Assembly: GCA_963521185.1 (NCBI GenBank)
Contig: CAUQTV010000003.1
Location: 124,001 to 188,000, forward strand
Reading direction: 5' to 3'
DNA length: 64,000 nucleotides
Origin: Enterobacter_D sp963521185
Lineage (GTDB): Bacteria; Pseudomonadota; Gammaproteobacteria; Enterobacterales; Enterobacteriaceae
Below are positions 38,100-46,003 of this stretch, in pieces (position 1 is the stretch's first letter; each line of letters begins with the position of its first letter). A program made the position numbers and the translations under genes. The notes beneath the pieces are model-generated. The model was not told the DNA's origin, did not search any database, and saw nothing but the letters and a program-made list of their open reading frames with translations.

Positions 38100-38543
38100 T
38101 TACAACTGATCCAATTCATCTTTCGTCTGTTGCGACTTTGCAATCACTCGCTGTGCATAGCGATCGCTAAATCCAAATCGGGGGCAAAGATGCATCAACG
38201 CGAACCGTCCGGACTCACCGCTGGCTATAGTATTTCGATATTCATTCAAAAAACGTCGGTTGCGCAGTTCTCTTAAAGCAGCATCGCATCGAGGAATGTA
38301 CAATACATCGCCGCCGAACCGTTCGATAATAAGTTTAACGCTATCATCGGGAAGCTCTTGAGTCAGCAAATCTGCAAGCCGATTACCATTGGTTCGAGTT
38401 TTTTGGGTAACAGGGAAGGAAATGCCTCCAAATTTCTTAATGAGTATGGCAACGTGGCGATAACCTATAAGTTCGATAAGTTCAATTACCACGGGAGGCA
38501 AGAGCCCGGCAACAGTCTCCAGTTCTGACGGATCTTCAAGCAT
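38100..38543 (-). CDS. Mor-family transcription activator
   Basis: The 147-residue product starts MLEDPSELETVAGLLPPVVIELIELIG and shows the Mor/C-family layout: two FGG repeats (ILIKKFGGISFPV and IIERFGGDVLYIPR), then RNRRFLNEYRN and a C-terminal helix-turn-helix (LCPRFGFSDRYAQRVIAKS). In Mu, Mor switches on middle and, through C, late transcription. Here it would be the only activator available for the tail operon. The ATG at 38543 overlaps the upstream gene by 8 nt; a start at 38570 is possible. Confidence 0.8.
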   Translation of the reverse strand: MLEDPSELETVAGLLPPVVIELIELIGYRHVAILIKKFGGISFPVTQKTRTNGNRLADLLTQELPDDSVKLIIERFGGDVLYIPRCDAALRELRNRRFLNEYRNTIASGESGRFALMHLCPRFGFSDRYAQRVIAKSQQTKDELDQL

Positions 38544-38883
38544 ATGCCACCTTCCATTTTGCCTGAACACACAGGTCGAGGATGTGCAGTCGCTTGCAGT
38601 TTAATTGACTGGCCATTAGGTGTGTCCTGTACTCCCCGCATCCTTTGTTGGATGCCGTAACCGTAAGCAATGCCCAGCCGTGAGATGTATGCATGTTAAA
38701 GTTTGAGGGATTGCCTGGTTTAGCTGTAGTGCGGAAACTCTCTGTATTGCGTTTGATATAAATTCTACGCCCTAATAATGCATCTGTCTCCGGAGTGCTT
38801 GGGGGGATATAAAAAATAAATTTTTCAGGCCTCGTTTTTAATATTGATTTATAGGTTTCTTTTTTTGTTCTTTCCATTTTCAT
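38536..38883 (-). CDS. Small phage-region protein of unknown function
   Basis: The 115-residue basic product (KKETYKSILKTRPEKFIFYI, TSHGWALLTVTASNKGCGEY, LDLCVQAKWKV) sits between ner and mor, a slot that in Mu-like phages holds accessory early genes. GGAGAG precedes a cluster of possible starts at 38901 (GTG), 38883 and 38877 (ATG); the middle one is used. Three cysteines are present. I do not recognise the family. Overlap with the mor-like start suggests co-translation. Confidence 0.55.
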   Translation of the reverse strand: MKMERTKKETYKSILKTRPEKFIFYIPPSTPETDALLGRRIYIKRNTESFRTTAKPGNPSNFNMHTSHGWALLTVTASNKGCGEYRTHLMASQLNCKRLHILDLCVQAKWKVAYA

Positions 38884-39226
38884 CACTCTCCATGTAAACA
38901 CAGACGTCCGAAATAAGTTTTTTTTGTCTAATGTTAAGTTGCGTAATTTTTCAATTTTCCAATTTTGTTTCTCTTGTGCAGTAGTTCCTTATAGCGAAGG
39001 GGGATGAATACATAAGGAACGAGTTAAATAATGATGGCGACAAATTATCGTTTTGCACTACGATGGTTGCGCATAATTCATGGTTACTACAATCGCCATT
39101 TTTAGTATGCATTCGATGGATAGTCTGGGCTGTTGAGTGCTGTTATGTAATAACTTGGTTTTTAGCACTCTTGCACGTTTAATTTTATATTTTTCGGCGT
39201 AGATAATCTCTAACGCCTTGAAATCA
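38884..39226. other. Gap between ner and the small unknown gene
   Basis: In Mu-like phages the transposase genes A and B follow ner; here only this 343-nt AT-rich stretch remains. A frame at 39058-39306 starts inside ner in another phase and resembles nothing known, so it is not called. The segment may hold the early-transcript end and a middle promoter. Confidence 0.45.
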
Positions 39227-39481
39227 TCAAGACATCGATCGGTTTTTATAGCTAATAAGGGTGTAACGGCTGGGCCAAATGGTTTCAGGAGAAACCCCCA
39301 AGGCATCAGCGATTATCTGTTGATATGGACGACAAGGGGTCCGCAACACAGCCTTTAAAGAATCTGCTTTGTAGCCTGCTTGAACCGAAAGAGCGCGGAA
39401 AGACAACCCAAGTTTGTGTATTTCGGCTTTTATCGTTTCAGGATGCCAATCCAGTCTTTGCGGCCCTTTATCTATGCTCAT
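39227..39481 (-). CDS. Ner-like DNA-binding regulator
   Basis: The 84-residue product matches the Mu Ner/SfsB layout: DWHPETIKAEIHKLGLSFRA at the start, SVQAGYKADSLKAVL as the recognition helix region, and QQIIADALGVSPETIWPSRY near the end. In Mu, Ner represses both early and repressor transcription. It is divergent from the repressor gene across a 164-nt control region, exactly as in Mu. AGGAT provides the ribosome binding site. Confidence 0.88.
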   Translation of the reverse strand: MSIDKGPQRLDWHPETIKAEIHKLGLSFRALSVQAGYKADSLKAVLRTPCRPYQQIIADALGVSPETIWPSRYTLISYKNRSMS

Positions 39482-39645
39482 TGCTTTAGTATCCTACAAT
39501 ATTATTGTCCGTGCGGATAACCGTTGGGTTATCTGTTCAAGTATAAACTACACCCACAAACCTACAAGATCAAGGTGTTTTTTGGTTTTTTGGTGTCTTT
39601 TATTTTGTGGTTTATTATCAATTAGTTAATTTAGGCGGGGTGCGT
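39482..39645. promoter_or_regulatory. Divergent ner/repressor control region
   Basis: The segment carries GATAACC-GTTG-GGTTATC (39516-39533), a perfect 7-bp inverted repeat with a 4-nt spacer, fit for a dimeric Ner or repressor site. A G/T-rich block at 39575-39610 has repeated TTTTTTGGT units. Promoters for both genes must lie here. Confidence 0.6.
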
Positions 39646-40266
39646 ATGAACACCAATTCTAAAGGTTCTTTTGTTGGCGAAGGGAAAGAGTCCATTTGCC
39701 AAAGGGTTTTTCAGCTAATTGATCGTTATCCGTCCAGGAGCGCGGCTGCCAGGGCGTGGAAAATCAATATTAACACATTGAAAAATTACTTCCGGCCTGA
39801 GAACATCGACCGGGTCCCTCGCAGAAGTCAGTTACTGAAGATTGCTGAAGTCGAAGGGGTCAGCTTTGAGTGGTTGTTAACTGGTAAGGTAAAAGAAACA
39901 AAAGAACCCAATCGTAAAACGGAAGTTTTAATAAAGAGAGAGCATAATGATTGTGCAGTACAAAAAGTGGAAGGGACTATTGATACGCAAGTCCATTCAT
40001 TAGATGCTCAGCTTGCAGCGTTACTCTCTTTTTTGAACAATGAAGAGAAAGCACTGCTTGTGGAAACATTGGCAAGAAAAGGCATAGAAGTGATCTTAAC
40101 GATTCTTGATGAAGATTTGATGAAGTTAGCAAAAGCCAAGTCCAATGTTAAAAAAGCCGCATTAATGTTCATCGATTTGCCAGACGCAAAGATCAAAGAG
40201 ATTTTGGCAGCTAATGAAAGAACAGAACTCGCCCAAATTGATACTTTAAACAAGAGAGTACGTTAA
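39646..40266 (+). CDS. Phage repressor (helix-turn-helix, no autocleavage domain)
   Basis: The 206-residue product has an N-terminal helix-turn-helix (RSAAARAWKININTLKNYFR, then PRRSQLLKIAEVEGVSFEWL and LTG) of the type found in Mu-like and lambdoid repressors. The C-terminal part is helical and charged (LSFLNNEEKALLVETLARKG) and lacks the Ser/Lys peptidase S24 pattern, so RecA-triggered self-cleavage is unlikely. GGCGGGG precedes the ATG by 5 nt. It lies at the island's right end, as the c gene does in Mu. Confidence 0.75.
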   Translation: MNTNSKGSFVGEGKESICQRVFQLIDRYPSRSAAARAWKININTLKNYFRPENIDRVPRRSQLLKIAEVEGVSFEWLLTGKVKETKEPNRKTEVLIKREHNDCAVQKVEGTIDTQVHSLDAQLAALLSFLNNEEKALLVETLARKGIEVILTILDEDLMKLAKAKSNVKKAALMFIDLPDAKIKEILAANERTELAQIDTLNKRVR

Positions 40267-40279
40267 TGTTTGCTCAAAA

Positions 40280-40302
40280 GTACTTTAAGTTGGTGAATCA
40301 CA
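40280..40302 (-). other. Possible Mu-like left end
   Basis: Read on the reverse strand from 40302, the sequence has TGTGATTCAC, a 4-nt spacer CAAC less conserved, then TTAAAGTAC. Phage Mu's left end begins TGTATTGATTCAC followed by TTGAAGTACG. The position, just past the repressor stop, is where a Mu left end would be. The match is short and gapped, so this is only a suggestion. Confidence 0.3.
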
Positions 40303-40493
40303 TTTTTAGCTAAAAAAGTAACGCGATCCATTAACGATGATCCAAAAATTATCGAATCTTTGAACCATTTACGAAGTTGAAGAGCCGGTACGGATACATT
40401 TTGGTTGCCTAATGTTCAGCTATGCCTCGTGAAAATTGGCAGGGTGCTCAAATCTCGCTTCTATTTACTGTACTAACCACTTCTCTGTAAAAC

Positions 40494-40526
40494 TAAAGCC
40501 CAGCGGCGCATACCGCCGGGCTTTAA
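40494..40526 (-). terminator. Rho-independent terminator of tsx
   Basis: On the reverse strand AAAGCCCGGCGG pairs with CCGCTGGGCTTT (one mismatch) around a short loop, starting 7 nt after the tsx stop codon. Confidence 0.8.
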
Positions 40527-40532
40527 CGCGGA

Positions 40533-41417
40533 TTAGAAGTTGTAACCTGCAACCAGGTAACCACCCCAACCGGTAGAACGCACGTTGAAATCGCCGTTAC
40601 CGAAGTTCAGGCTGGCGTCGTCGTTCCACTGACCACCGTTGTGCCAGTAACGAGCAACCACAGAGTAGTGCCAGTGATCGTAGCTCAGAGACAGAATGTG
40701 GCTGGAGGCGATGGAATCATTGGTACGCTGTTTAATGCCGTTACCTGCGTAGCTGCTATCGTCGCCCAGGTCAGAGCCCCAGTCGAAGTTGGTGAAACCG
40801 ATGTAGCTCAGGTTACCGCCCCACAGGGAGGTGATCGGCACGAAGTATTTCACTTTGAAACGGTAGCCGTCCCACTCGTTTTCGTTGGTGGCTTTGTAGT
40901 TCTGCCACTGGTATTTCGCGTACACGTTCAGAGACAGGCTCATCGGCAGACCGGTGTCGATGTCGGTACCCAGACCCATGTACCAGGTGCTCTGACGACC
41001 AGACTCGTTGCGGCCCATGTCGTAGATGTAGTTATTCGCGATGTACCACTCTTTAAACGGTCCGAAGCTCAGGTCGCTGTTGGTCAGTTTATCGATAGAG
41101 AAACGCGGTTCAATTTCCATGAACAGCGGGGAACCGTGGTTCCAGATACCTTTCGCATCAGTGTTACCGCCGAAGAAGACCGGCGCATCCACGTAGCCAT
41201 AGAAATCAAACCAGTCTTTTTTGGCAAACGCTTCGTATTCCAGATAGGTATCGTTGCGGATCTGCGGTCCGAAACGGGTGTGGTAGCTGCCTACCACGTT
41301 AACGCTCTGGTGCCACCAGTCGGAAACGAATTCCGATTTGTTATCATCGGCAGCGTTAGCTGCGAAAGCGGAGGAGAGCGCCAGTGCCGCACCGGCGACG
41401 AGTAAAGTTTTTTTCAT
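40533..41417 (-). CDS. tsx: Nucleoside-specific outer membrane channel Tsx
   Basis: The 294-residue product equals E. coli Tsx in length. A signal peptide (MKKTLLVAGAALALSSAFAANA) is followed by the mature start ADDNKSEFVSDWWHQSVNVV and a C-terminal aromatic residue in LVAGYNF, typical of outer membrane barrels. It forms a 12-stranded channel for nucleosides and serves as receptor for phage T6 and colicin K in E. coli. The phage island lies directly downstream of it. Confidence 0.97.
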   Translation of the reverse strand: MKKTLLVAGAALALSSAFAANAADDNKSEFVSDWWHQSVNVVGSYHTRFGPQIRNDTYLEYEAFAKKDWFDFYGYVDAPVFFGGNTDAKGIWNHGSPLFMEIEPRFSIDKLTNSDLSFGPFKEWYIANNYIYDMGRNESGRQSTWYMGLGTDIDTGLPMSLSLNVYAKYQWQNYKATNENEWDGYRFKVKYFVPITSLWGGNLSYIGFTNFDWGSDLGDDSSYAGNGIKQRTNDSIASSHILSLSYDHWHYSVVARYWHNGGQWNDDASLNFGNGDFNVRSTGWGGYLVAGYNF

Positions 41418-41501
41418 AGTTTAGCCACTGATTAAGTTCCCTTGCGGGAGCGAAAGGACGCGCATATTGCGTTTCTAAATGTTTCGTGTTTCTGCGGGCC
41501 T

Positions 41502-41600
41502 ATTATAGGTATCATTGCTCACAAAAATCTGTGTTGTTTCACATAACTGACACATACGTAATCGATTGCGTTCACGTTTGCGTATATAAAATGCGGCGAT
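41502..41600 (-). promoter_or_regulatory. tsx promoter region
   Basis: On the reverse strand a TATAAT (41507-41502) is preceded by TTGTGA at about -35 spacing. Further upstream are GTGA-containing sites in TTATGTGAAACAAC and ACGTGAACGCAA, which fit CRP half-sites with CytR-type sequences between them. E. coli tsx is controlled by CRP, CytR and DeoR; similar control here is inferred. Confidence 0.5.
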
Positions 41601-41688
41601 TGTACTGGCATTCATTCACGTTGCCAATATTTCAGGGAAAAAAGCGCTGATCGGAAAGGAAAGGGCGACCGGAATCGCCCGGAGTGTA

Positions 41689-42231
41689 TTAGGGGGCAAC
41701 GACAGGCTGGATATCGTGCACGCGCACAAAGCCTAACTGGTCGGGGGTAATGCCGTTAAGCTGTAGCGGAATGTCCACATCGCTCGGGGCGAGGGTGCTG
41801 GCGGGGGCGGTAATAAGCTGATTTTGCACGTTAACTTCCTGGGCGTTGTCGGTGGTGCCCTGGATCTGGCCCCACTCAACCGTGCCGCTGAAGGCTGGCA
41901 ACGGATCGTTCGACTCGCCCTGAATGCGCAGCGTCACGCGCGTGCCGTTGGCATTTGGCGTGGCTTCTTTTAACGACATGCGCAGCATTCCAACCTGACT
42001 GTTCAGGCGCGCTGGCGTATTCGAACCCGGTAACAGATAGACGCCGTTGCTGGATTTTGCATTCAGCGCGTTCTGCTGGGTAATTTTCACCGTTTCCTTG
42101 TTCAGCTTACTCATTTCCTTGTTAAGCGTGCTTACACTTTGATGCAACTGGCGTACTTCGCTCTGCTGGGCGCAGGCGCTCAGCGTGAAGAGGCTTCCCA
42201 ACAGCAGCGTTCTTAGATAACGTCTTGTCAT
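41689..42231 (-). CDS. yajI: Lipoprotein YajI (DUF3251)
   Basis: The 180-residue product begins MTRRYLRTLLLGSLFTLSACAQQ with a lipobox LSAC (Cys20), so it is lipid-anchored. A coiled-coil segment (VRQLHQSVSTLNKEMSKLNK) follows, then a beta domain with VDIPLQLNGITPDQLGFVRV typical of DUF3251. Function is unknown. The frame open to 42408 would add 59 unconserved residues and overlap nrdR; AAAGGA before the ATG at 42231 supports this start. It is divergent from nrdR. Confidence 0.9.
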   Translation of the reverse strand: MTRRYLRTLLLGSLFTLSACAQQSEVRQLHQSVSTLNKEMSKLNKETVKITQQNALNAKSSNGVYLLPGSNTPARLNSQVGMLRMSLKEATPNANGTRVTLRIQGESNDPLPAFSGTVEWGQIQGTTDNAQEVNVQNQLITAPASTLAPSDVDIPLQLNGITPDQLGFVRVHDIQPVVAP

Positions 42232-42395
42232 TGTTTCAGTTTCCTTTGGAAGGGCTTCGAAAAAGCAATGCCTGTAATATAGCCTGAACCCGTTGCGTTG
42301 CCATCGATCCTTTATCTCAAAAGCGGTCTTGCCTTTGTTGTCAGGGCAGTTCAGGTTAAAATAGATTTCAGTTAATTTAAACGTCAGGACGCCGT

Positions 42396-42845
42396 ATGCA
42401 TTGCCCATTCTGTTTCGCCGTGGATACCAAAGTAATTGACTCTCGCCTGGTGGGCGAAGGCTCTTCCGTGCGCCGTCGCCGCCAGTGTCTGGTGTGCAAT
42501 GAACGCTTCACCACCTTTGAGGTGGCCGAGCTGGTCATGCCGCGCGTGGTGAAGAGCAATGAGGTCCGCGAGCCGTTTAACGAAGACAAACTGCGTAACG
42601 GCATGCTGCGCGCGCTGGAGAAGCGCCCGGTCAGCGCGGATGACGTTGAAATGTCGCTTAATCACATCAAATCTCAGCTGCGTGGCACCGGTGAGCGGGA
42701 AGTGCCGAGTAAGATGATCGGCAATCTGGTGATGGAACAGCTGAAAAAGCTGGATAAAGTGGCGTATATCCGTTTTGCGTCCGTTTACCGTAGCTTTGAA
42801 GATATCCGCGAATTTGGCGAAGAGATCGCCCGCTTACAGGACTAA
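42396..42845 (+). CDS. nrdR: Transcriptional repressor NrdR
   Basis: The 149-residue product starts MHCPFCFAVDTKVIDSR with a zinc ribbon (C3, C6 and the CLVC pair at 31-34) followed by an ATP-cone domain. NrdR senses ATP/dATP and represses ribonucleotide reductase genes by binding paired NrdR boxes. It heads the nrdR-ribD-ribH-nusB-thiL-pgpA cluster, as in E. coli. Confidence 0.97.
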   Translation: MHCPFCFAVDTKVIDSRLVGEGSSVRRRRQCLVCNERFTTFEVAELVMPRVVKSNEVREPFNEDKLRNGMLRALEKRPVSADDVEMSLNHIKSQLRGTGEREVPSKMIGNLVMEQLKKLDKVAYIRFASVYRSFEDIREFGEEIARLQD

Positions 42846-42849
42846 GCTC

Positions 42850-43953
42850 ATGCAGGACGAGATTTACATGGCCCACGCGTTGAAGCTGGCGCAGCGTGGC
42901 CGTTTTACCACCCATCCCAATCCCAACGTCGGCTGCGTGATCGTCAAAGACGGTGCGATCGTTGGCGAAGGTTTTCATTACCGCGCGGGTGAGCCGCACG
43001 CGGAAGTGCATGCGCTGCGCATGGCGGGCGAAAAAGCCCGTGGTGCAACGGCCTATGTCACGCTTGAACCGTGCAGCCATCATGGTCGCACGCCGCCGTG
43101 CTGCGACGCGCTCATTGCTGCGGGCGTGTCGCGAGTGGTCGCCGCCATGCAGGATCCGAACCCGCAGGTCGCCGGACGCGGGCTGTATCGGTTGCAGCAG
43201 GAAGGCATTGAGGTCAGCCACGGGCTGATGATGAGCGAAGCGGAAGCCCTGAATAAAGGGTTTCTCAAACGCATGCGCACCGGATTTCCCTACGTCCAGC
43301 TGAAGCTGGGTGCTTCCCTTGATGGTCGCACCGCAATGGCCAGCGGCGAAAGTCAGTGGATCACCTCGCCGCAGGCAAGGCGCGACGTGCAGCGCCTGCG
43401 CGCGCAGAGCCATGCCATTCTTACCAGTAGCGCCACCGTGCTGGCTGACGATCCACAGCTGACCGTGCGCTGGGAGGAGCTTAACGCCGATACCCGCGCC
43501 CTCTATCCGCAGGATGCTGTGCGCCAGCCGGTGCGTATCGTGGTCGACAGCCATAATCGCGTTACCCCTGAACATCGCCTGGTCAATCAGCCCGGTGAAA
43601 CCTGGTTTGCGCGCACAACGCCGGACCCGCGCCAGTGGCCGGAAGGCGTGCGCCATATCAACGTGCCCGAGCACAACGGGCATTTGGATCTGGTCTCCAT
43701 GATGATGCTGCTGGGGCGTGAACAGATCAACAGCGTCTGGGTTGAAGCGGGGGCGACGCTTGCCGGTGCGCTGTTACAGGCGGGACTGGTGGATGAGCTG
43801 GTGGTCTATCTTGCGCCAACGCTGTTAGGCAGCGATGCGCGCGGTCTGTGCGTGCTGCCAGGCCTTGAGAAACTGGCGGAGGCTCCCCATTTTACCTTCA
43901 GCCAAATACGCCAGGTTGGCCCCGATGTTTGCCTGCATTTAGCCACTGCGTAA
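42850..43953 (+). CDS. ribD: Bifunctional riboflavin deaminase-reductase RibD
   Basis: The 367-residue product has the same length as E. coli RibD. The deaminase zinc site is visible as HAEVHAL and LEPCSHHGRTPPCCDAL; the reductase domain follows from about residue 147 (YVQLKLGASLDGRTAMASGE). It carries out the second and third steps of riboflavin synthesis. The ATG at 42850, 4 nt after the nrdR stop, is used; the longer frame runs inside nrdR. Confidence 0.97.
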   Translation: MQDEIYMAHALKLAQRGRFTTHPNPNVGCVIVKDGAIVGEGFHYRAGEPHAEVHALRMAGEKARGATAYVTLEPCSHHGRTPPCCDALIAAGVSRVVAAMQDPNPQVAGRGLYRLQQEGIEVSHGLMMSEAEALNKGFLKRMRTGFPYVQLKLGASLDGRTAMASGESQWITSPQARRDVQRLRAQSHAILTSSATVLADDPQLTVRWEELNADTRALYPQDAVRQPVRIVVDSHNRVTPEHRLVNQPGETWFARTTPDPRQWPEGVRHINVPEHNGHLDLVSMMMLLGREQINSVWVEAGATLAGALLQAGLVDELVVYLAPTLLGSDARGLCVLPGLEKLAEAPHFTFSQIRQVGPDVCLHLATA

Positions 43954-44037
43954 TGTCCTCCTAAAAGGGAAGCAGTGCGCGAAATATTATGATAAAATCC
44001 GCCCCCCTTGTGGGGCAAATGAACCCAAAGGAAGAGT

Positions 44038-44508
44038 ATGAACATTATTGAAGCTACCGTTGCTGCTCCGGACGCTCGCGTCGCCATCACCATTGCGCGT
44101 TTCAACAATTTTATCAACGACAGCCTGCTGGACGGTGCCGTTGATGCACTGAAACGTATCGGCCAGGTTAAAGATGAAAATATCACCGTAGTTTGGGTTC
44201 CGGGTGCCTATGAGCTGCCACTGGCGGCGGGTGCACTGGCGAAAACCGGTAAATATGATGCGATTATTGCGCTTGGCACGGTTATCCGTGGCGGTACTGC
44301 TCACTTCGAATATGTGGCTGGCGGTGCGAGTAATGGTCTGGCGCATGTCGCACAGGACAGCGAAATCCCGGTAGCCTTTGGTGTGCTCACCACTGAAAGT
44401 ATTGAACAAGCCATCGAGCGCGCGGGTACCAAAGCAGGTAACAAAGGTGCAGAAGCTGCCCTGACCGCGCTTGAGATGATTAATGTATTGAAGGCCATTA
44501 AAGCCTGA
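44038..44508 (+). CDS. ribH: 6,7-dimethyl-8-ribityllumazine synthase RibH
   Basis: The 156-residue product matches E. coli RibH (RFNNFINDSLLDGAVDALKR, VPGAYELPLAAGAL, ALGTVIRGGTAHFEYV). It joins the RibD-pathway product with dihydroxybutanone phosphate to make lumazine and assembles into a 60-mer capsid. AAGGAAGAG precedes the ATG. A small GC hairpin (GCCCC/GGGGC) lies in the leader after ribD. Confidence 0.97.
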   Translation: MNIIEATVAAPDARVAITIARFNNFINDSLLDGAVDALKRIGQVKDENITVVWVPGAYELPLAAGALAKTGKYDAIIALGTVIRGGTAHFEYVAGGASNGLAHVAQDSEIPVAFGVLTTESIEQAIERAGTKAGNKGAEAALTALEMINVLKAIKA

Positions 44509-44529
44509 TTTTTTTGTAAGGGGAATTTT

Positions 44530-44949
44530 GTGAAACCTGCTGCTCGTCGCCGCGCCCGTGAGTGTGCCGTTCAGGCGCTTTACTCCTGGCAGTTGTCCCA
44601 GAACGACATCGCTGATGTTGAATACCAGTTCCTGTCTGAGCAGGATGTCAAAGATGTCGACATCGCGTATTTCCGCGAACTGCTGTCCGGGGTGGCGACT
44701 AACAGCGCATATCTCGACGGTCTGATGAAGCCGTACCTGTCCCGTCTGCTCGAAGAGCTGGGCCAGGTCGAGAAAGCGGTACTGCGTATCGCGCTGTTTG
44801 AACTCTCTAAACGTGCTGATGTGCCGTACAAAGTGGCCATCAACGAAGCCATCGAACTGGCGAAAACGTTTGGTGCTGAAGACAGCCACAAATTCGTTAA
44901 TGGCGTGCTGGATAAAGCCGCACCCGCGATCCGCCCCCACAAAAAGTAA
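44530..44949 (+). CDS. nusB: Transcription antitermination factor NusB
   Basis: The 139-residue product starts at GTG (KPAARRRARECAVQALYSWQL) and equals E. coli NusB in length. It binds boxA RNA with NusE and takes part in rRNA antitermination. GGGGAA precedes the start. Confidence 0.97.
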   Translation: MKPAARRRARECAVQALYSWQLSQNDIADVEYQFLSEQDVKDVDIAYFRELLSGVATNSAYLDGLMKPYLSRLLEELGQVEKAVLRIALFELSKRADVPYKVAINEAIELAKTFGAEDSHKFVNGVLDKAAPAIRPHKK

Positions 44950-45031
44950 TCTGCTGGTCCGTGCGGTGAGGTGCTTTGCCACTTCGCCGCCACCGCAGCG
45001 TCCTGTCTTTTATTCTGCTGAGGCATAACGT

Positions 45032-46003
45032 ATGGCATGCGGCGAATTCTCCCTGATTGCCCGTTATTTTAATCGCGCCAGACGCGCCCGTCTGGATGTC
45101 GAAACCGGTATTGGTGACGATTGCGCGCTTCTGAATGTTCCCGAAAAGCAAACGCTGGCGATCAGCACCGACACGCTGGTCTCGGGGATCCACTTCTTAC
45201 CGGACATCTCTCCTGCCGATCTGGCGTACAAAGCGCTGGCGGTTAACCTGAGCGATCTCGCGGCAATGGGTGCCGATCCGGCGTGGTTGACGCTGGCGCT
45301 GACCCTGCCGGAGGTCGATGAAGCGTGGCTGGCGGCGTTCAGCGACAGCCTGTTCGAGCAACTTAACTACTACGATATGCAGTTGATTGGCGGCGACACC
45401 ACTAAGGGGCCGCTGTCGATGACGCTGGGTATTCACGGCTACGTGCCGGTAGGCCGCGCGCTGAAACGCTCTGGCGCGAAGCCGGGCGACTGGATCTACG
45501 TCACCGGTACGCCGGGGGACAGCGCCGCCGGGCTGGCGATTTTGCAGGAGCGTCTGCGTGTGTCTGACGACGCAGACGCCGCCTGGTTGCAGAAACGTCA
45601 TTTGCGACCGACGCCGCGTATTTTGCACGGCCAGGCGCTGCGCGATTTGGCGAGTTCGGCCATTGATCTCTCTGACGGACTGGTTTCCGATCTCGGCCAT
45701 ATCATCGCCGCTAGCGAGTGCGGGGCTATCGTTGACGTTGACGCCATGCCGTTTTCCGAAGCCCTTCGCCGCCACGTGGAGCCTGAACAGGCCCTGCGCT
45801 GGGCGCTCTCCGGCGGTGAAGATTACGAGCTGTGCTTTACCGTACCGGAGCTGAACCGTGGCGCGCTGGACGTCGCCATAGGCCATCTCAGCCTGCCGTT
45901 TACCTGCATCGGGCAGATGAGCGCGGACGTGGACGGCATTCAGTTTACCCGCGACGGAAAACCCGTCCCGTTTGATGTGAAAGGATACGATCACTTTGGC
46001 TAA
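45032..46003 (+). CDS. thiL: Thiamine-monophosphate kinase ThiL
   Basis: The 323-residue product begins MACGEFSLIARYF and contains GIGDDCALL, VNLSDLAAMGADPAWLTLAL, LIGGDTTKGPLS and AIDLSDGLVSDLGHI, the AIR-synthase-like nucleotide and magnesium motifs. It phosphorylates thiamine monophosphate to the active diphosphate. The stop overlaps the start of pgpA by 8 nt. Confidence 0.97.
   Translation: MACGEFSLIARYFNRARRARLDVETGIGDDCALLNVPEKQTLAISTDTLVSGIHFLPDISPADLAYKALAVNLSDLAAMGADPAWLTLALTLPEVDEAWLAAFSDSLFEQLNYYDMQLIGGDTTKGPLSMTLGIHGYVPVGRALKRSGAKPGDWIYVTGTPGDSAAGLAILQERLRVSDDADAAWLQKRHLRPTPRILHGQALRDLASSAIDLSDGLVSDLGHIIAASECGAIVDVDAMPFSEALRRHVEPEQALRWALSGGEDYELCFTVPELNRGALDVAIGHLSLPFTCIGQMSADVDGIQFTRDGKPVPFDVKGYDHFG

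Larger units (their letters stand above)
26601..40302. mobile_element. Mu-like control region plus tail-only phage module (prophage remnant or tailocin-like)
   Basis: The segment is visibly AT-richer than both flanks and contains only phage-type genes. Right to left it reads repressor (forward), ner, a small unknown gene, a mor-family activator, about 1 kb of empty sequence, then eleven tail genes in one direction. This order is that of Mu-like phages with the transposase, lysis, packaging and head blocks missing. Tail genes are of the non-contractile type: no sheath or baseplate wedge is seen. Reading frames are intact and overlap tightly. Ends are approximate; a Mu-end-like sequence is noted at 40280-40302, and no target duplication was found. 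Confidence 0.7.

Noticed and set aside
39058..39306. Reverse open frame of 82 codons overlapping ner
   Set aside because: It starts inside ner in another phase; ner has clear family features, so this is most likely a shadow.
26601..40302. R-type (contractile) tailocin or complete prophage
   Set aside because: No sheath, baseplate wedge or spike gene is seen, and no integrase, transposase, terminase, portal or capsid gene either.
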